Of a DNA stretch of 64,000 bases, positions 62,227 to 64,000 are shown in pieces. Origin of the DNA: Flavobacterium sp. N502536 (GTDB lineage: Bacteria; Bacteroidota; Bacteroidia; Flavobacteriales; Flavobacteriaceae); assembly GCF_025947345.1 (NCBI RefSeq), contig NZ_CP110011.1:3782001-3846000 (forward strand), written 5' to 3'. The notes beneath the pieces were generated by a model that saw only the letters and a program-made list of their open reading frames with translations, was not told the DNA's origin and made no database searches. Numbering within the stretch: position 1 is the stretch's first letter; every line of letters starts with the position of its first letter. The position numbers and the translations under genes are program-made.

Positions 62227-63813
62227 ATGAATAAATTATTTTTTAGATTACTTGTTTTATTGATGAGTTTGTCCTTAATAGGGATAATTCTGGTTCAGGT
62301 ATATTGGTTTAATTCTTCGTTCAAGAATAACGATGAGCAGTTTAAATACCATGTTACTCAGGTAATTGGCAATGTGGCAGACAAGCTCGAACAGCAGGAA
62401 GAGTATAGTTTTTACGATAAATACAACCGCATCAAAGACAGTACCGGTAAAACACCTAAAAAAGAAGATTTACTTCAGGTTTTTTACATTCAGAGAAACG
62501 CAAAAACAAACAAGACAATAGTTTATTCCAATACGCTTACATCTGAAGATTATGATATCAGCGGCTCGATTTTTAATAAAAAATTCAGCAGCGAAAGATT
62601 TAAAAACTTCAGTTCAAAAAGAGTTACAGAAGTATACAATAACAACAACAATATCGATAATAATACTTTAGGACAAAGTATTATCCCTGATTTAAAAATC
62701 GAAAAATCAGGAAGTCTGGATATCTTAAACAAAGTGCAGCAGCAAATTCAATACAAAGATATTGCTTCACTGACACCGATAGAAGGGCGAATAACAAAGG
62801 ATAAACTTCAAAAACTCTTAAAAAAGGAACTGGAAGAATATGGTGTAAAAACCAAATTTGAATATGGTGTTCTTAACAATGGTCTTGCGACAAAAGTAAG
62901 ATCTGATGGATTTCATTACGATAAAGATGCAAGTTACCACGTGCCAATTTATACGGATAATGAGGGAAATAGTAAATACGAATTGTTTCTTACGTTCCCA
63001 CATAAAAAGAAATTCTTACTGTCTGAATTATTAAGTATTACAATACTGTCAATAATTTTCACATTAATCATTATAGTTGCGTACACCAGTGCATTAAACC
63101 AATTGTTGCGTCAGAAGCATATTTCTGAAATCAAAACCGATTTTATAAATAATATGACGCATGAGTTTAAAACTCCCATAGCGACAATTAATCTGGCACT
63201 TGATGCCATTAAGAATCCTAAGATAATCGAAGACAAAGAGAAAGTATATCGCTATCTTCAGATGATTCGGGATGAAAATAAAAGAATGCATGCTCAGGTA
63301 GAAAACGTTCTTCGTATCTCTAAATTAGAAAAAAGAGAATTAGATATTACAAAAGAACCTACTGCGATTCATGATATCATTGATGATGCAATCGAACATG
63401 TAAATTTAATTTTGGAGGACAGACAAGGAACTGTAGTGAAGCATTTTAATGCGGCAAGAACAACGAGTCTGATCAACGAGGTGCATTTTACAAATGTATT
63501 AGTGAATATTTTAGAAAATGCCATAAAATATTCTCCGGGTAACCCTGAAATAGAAATTTTTACAGAAAATGTCAAAGACATGATTCTGATAAAAGTAAAA
63601 GATAATGGTCTTGGTATGAGTAAAGTAGCTCAAAAGAGAGTTTTTGAGAAGTTTTACAGAGAACATACAGGAGATTTACATAATGTGAAAGGACACGGTT
63701 TAGGTCTGGCTTATGTAAAAAGAATAGTAGAAGATCATAATGGTCAAGTATATGTTGAAAGCGAGAAAGGAAAAGGTAGCACCTTTATAATAAAAATACC
63801 ATTAATAAATTAA
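62227..63813 (+). CDS. two-component sensor histidine kinase
   Basis: A 528-residue membrane kinase. First membrane helix at residues about 5-28, an extracytoplasmic sensor of about 230 residues without recognised fold, second helix at about 263-290, then HisKA with phospho-acceptor H312 in NNMTHEFKTPIATINLAL. The ATPase domain follows (NVLVNILENAIKYSP, VKDNGLGM, GHGLGLAYVKRIVEDHNGQV, GKGSTFIIKIPL). No HAMP domain is obvious. The next gene, 3 bp on, is its response regulator. The layout resembles the RprX-RprY pair of Bacteroides. A TAATTTTG (62214-62221) only 5 bp before the ATG implies a very short or absent leader. Confidence 0.95.
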   Translation: MNKLFFRLLVLLMSLSLIGIILVQVYWFNSSFKNNDEQFKYHVTQVIGNVADKLEQQEEYSFYDKYNRIKDSTGKTPKKEDLLQVFYIQRNAKTNKTIVYSNTLTSEDYDISGSIFNKKFSSERFKNFSSKRVTEVYNNNNNIDNNTLGQSIIPDLKIEKSGSLDILNKVQQQIQYKDIASLTPIEGRITKDKLQKLLKKELEEYGVKTKFEYGVLNNGLATKVRSDGFHYDKDASYHVPIYTDNEGNSKYELFLTFPHKKKFLLSELLSITILSIIFTLIIIVAYTSALNQLLRQKHISEIKTDFINNMTHEFKTPIATINLALDAIKNPKIIEDKEKVYRYLQMIRDENKRMHAQVENVLRISKLEKRELDITKEPTAIHDIIDDAIEHVNLILEDRQGTVVKHFNAARTTSLINEVHFTNVLVNILENAIKYSPGNPEIEIFTENVKDMILIKVKDNGLGMSKVAQKRVFEKFYREHTGDLHNVKGHGLGLAYVKRIVEDHNGQVYVESEKGKGSTFIIKIPLIN

Positions 63814-63816
63814 AAT

Positions 63817-64000
63817 ATGGAAAATAATAACAAAAGAATACTTTTAGTAGAAGATGACCTTAATTTTGGGGCAGTTCTTAAAGATTATCTAATGTTAAAT
63901 GACTTTGAAGTTACTTTAGCTAAAAACGGTATGGAAGGTTTCGAAAAATTCAAGAAAGATGTATACGATTTGTGTATTCTTGATGTAATGATGCCTTATA
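63817..64000 (+). CDS. response regulator, N-terminal part only (cut by window end)
   Basis: The first 61 codons are visible. They encode a receiver domain: beta-1 and acidic pair in KRILLVEDDLNFGAVL (D13, D14) and the phosphorylation site D56 in LCILDVMMPY. It begins 3 bp after the kinase stop and is surely its partner. Most such pairs end in an OmpR-type winged helix, but the C-terminus lies outside the window. Similar to RprY-type regulators. Confidence 0.93.
   Translation, partial: MENNNKRILLVEDDLNFGAVLKDYLMLNDFEVTLAKNGMEGFEKFKKDVYDLCILDVMMPY

Overview
The window looks like a chromosomal segment of a Flavobacterium-type member of the Bacteroidota, resembling the F. johnsoniae group. It is AT-rich and rich in Bacteroidota-specific families: PorP/SprF, PorD/DUF4835, CHU_C (type B) sorting domains, Oar-like TonB-dependent receptors, DUF6495, DUF6913 and BT_3928-type DoxX. 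Promoters, where visible, follow the TTTG-N18/19-TAnnTTTG pattern. No rRNA, tRNA, CRISPR array, prophage or insertion sequence was found. Taxonomy is inferred from family content only.

Layout. (1) 1-11 kb, mostly minus strand: a lipoprotein, a putative ether-lipid pair (YhhN lysoplasmalogenase plus alkylglycerol-monooxygenase-like hydroxylase), clpS, prmA, then an opposed pair of secreted proteins of unknown function, then tpiA, a TlpA-like thioredoxin, a DoxX/BT_3928 protein and DUF1599. (2) 11-20 kb: folP followed by a scrambled duplication (a chimeric lipoprotein-folP fragment, an inserted lipoprotein and the intact parent lipoprotein), rlmH, a secreted adenosine deaminase, OsmC, pirin, and a DNA-alkylation-repair gene broken by one frameshift. 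Several palindromic intergenic repeats cluster here. (3) 19.6-31 kb: nadC, YihY, DUF2147, a subclass B1 metallo-beta-lactamase, priA, a LytTR regulator, the rpsF-rpsR-rplI ribosomal operon, an Oar-like TonB receptor and DUF6495. (4) 31-48 kb: a gene-poor AT-rich leader, then a 4189-residue Ig-repeat surface protein with a type B type IX secretion signal, followed by its likely PorP/SprF partner and a PorE-like OmpA protein. (5) 48-64 kb: ligA, a membrane protein, a two-gene split 5'-nucleotidase, DUF6913, dapA, bamD-rpoZ-coaBC-porD-recN, fabV, a glycosyltransferase, coaE and a two-component system cut by the window edge.

The main accessory system is the 32.3-47.8 kb locus. The giant protein has five copies of a ~155-residue module I cannot name, interleaved with Ig-like units, then about 24 units of an ~80-residue Ig-like repeat. 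Twelve of those units are almost identical at DNA level and show recent duplication in steps of two units (480 bp). The downstream SprF-like and OmpA-like genes fit export by, and anchoring at, the type IX machinery. Elsewhere the genes are mostly housekeeping: outer-membrane assembly, coenzyme A, fatty-acid, folate and NAD synthesis, and DNA replication and repair.
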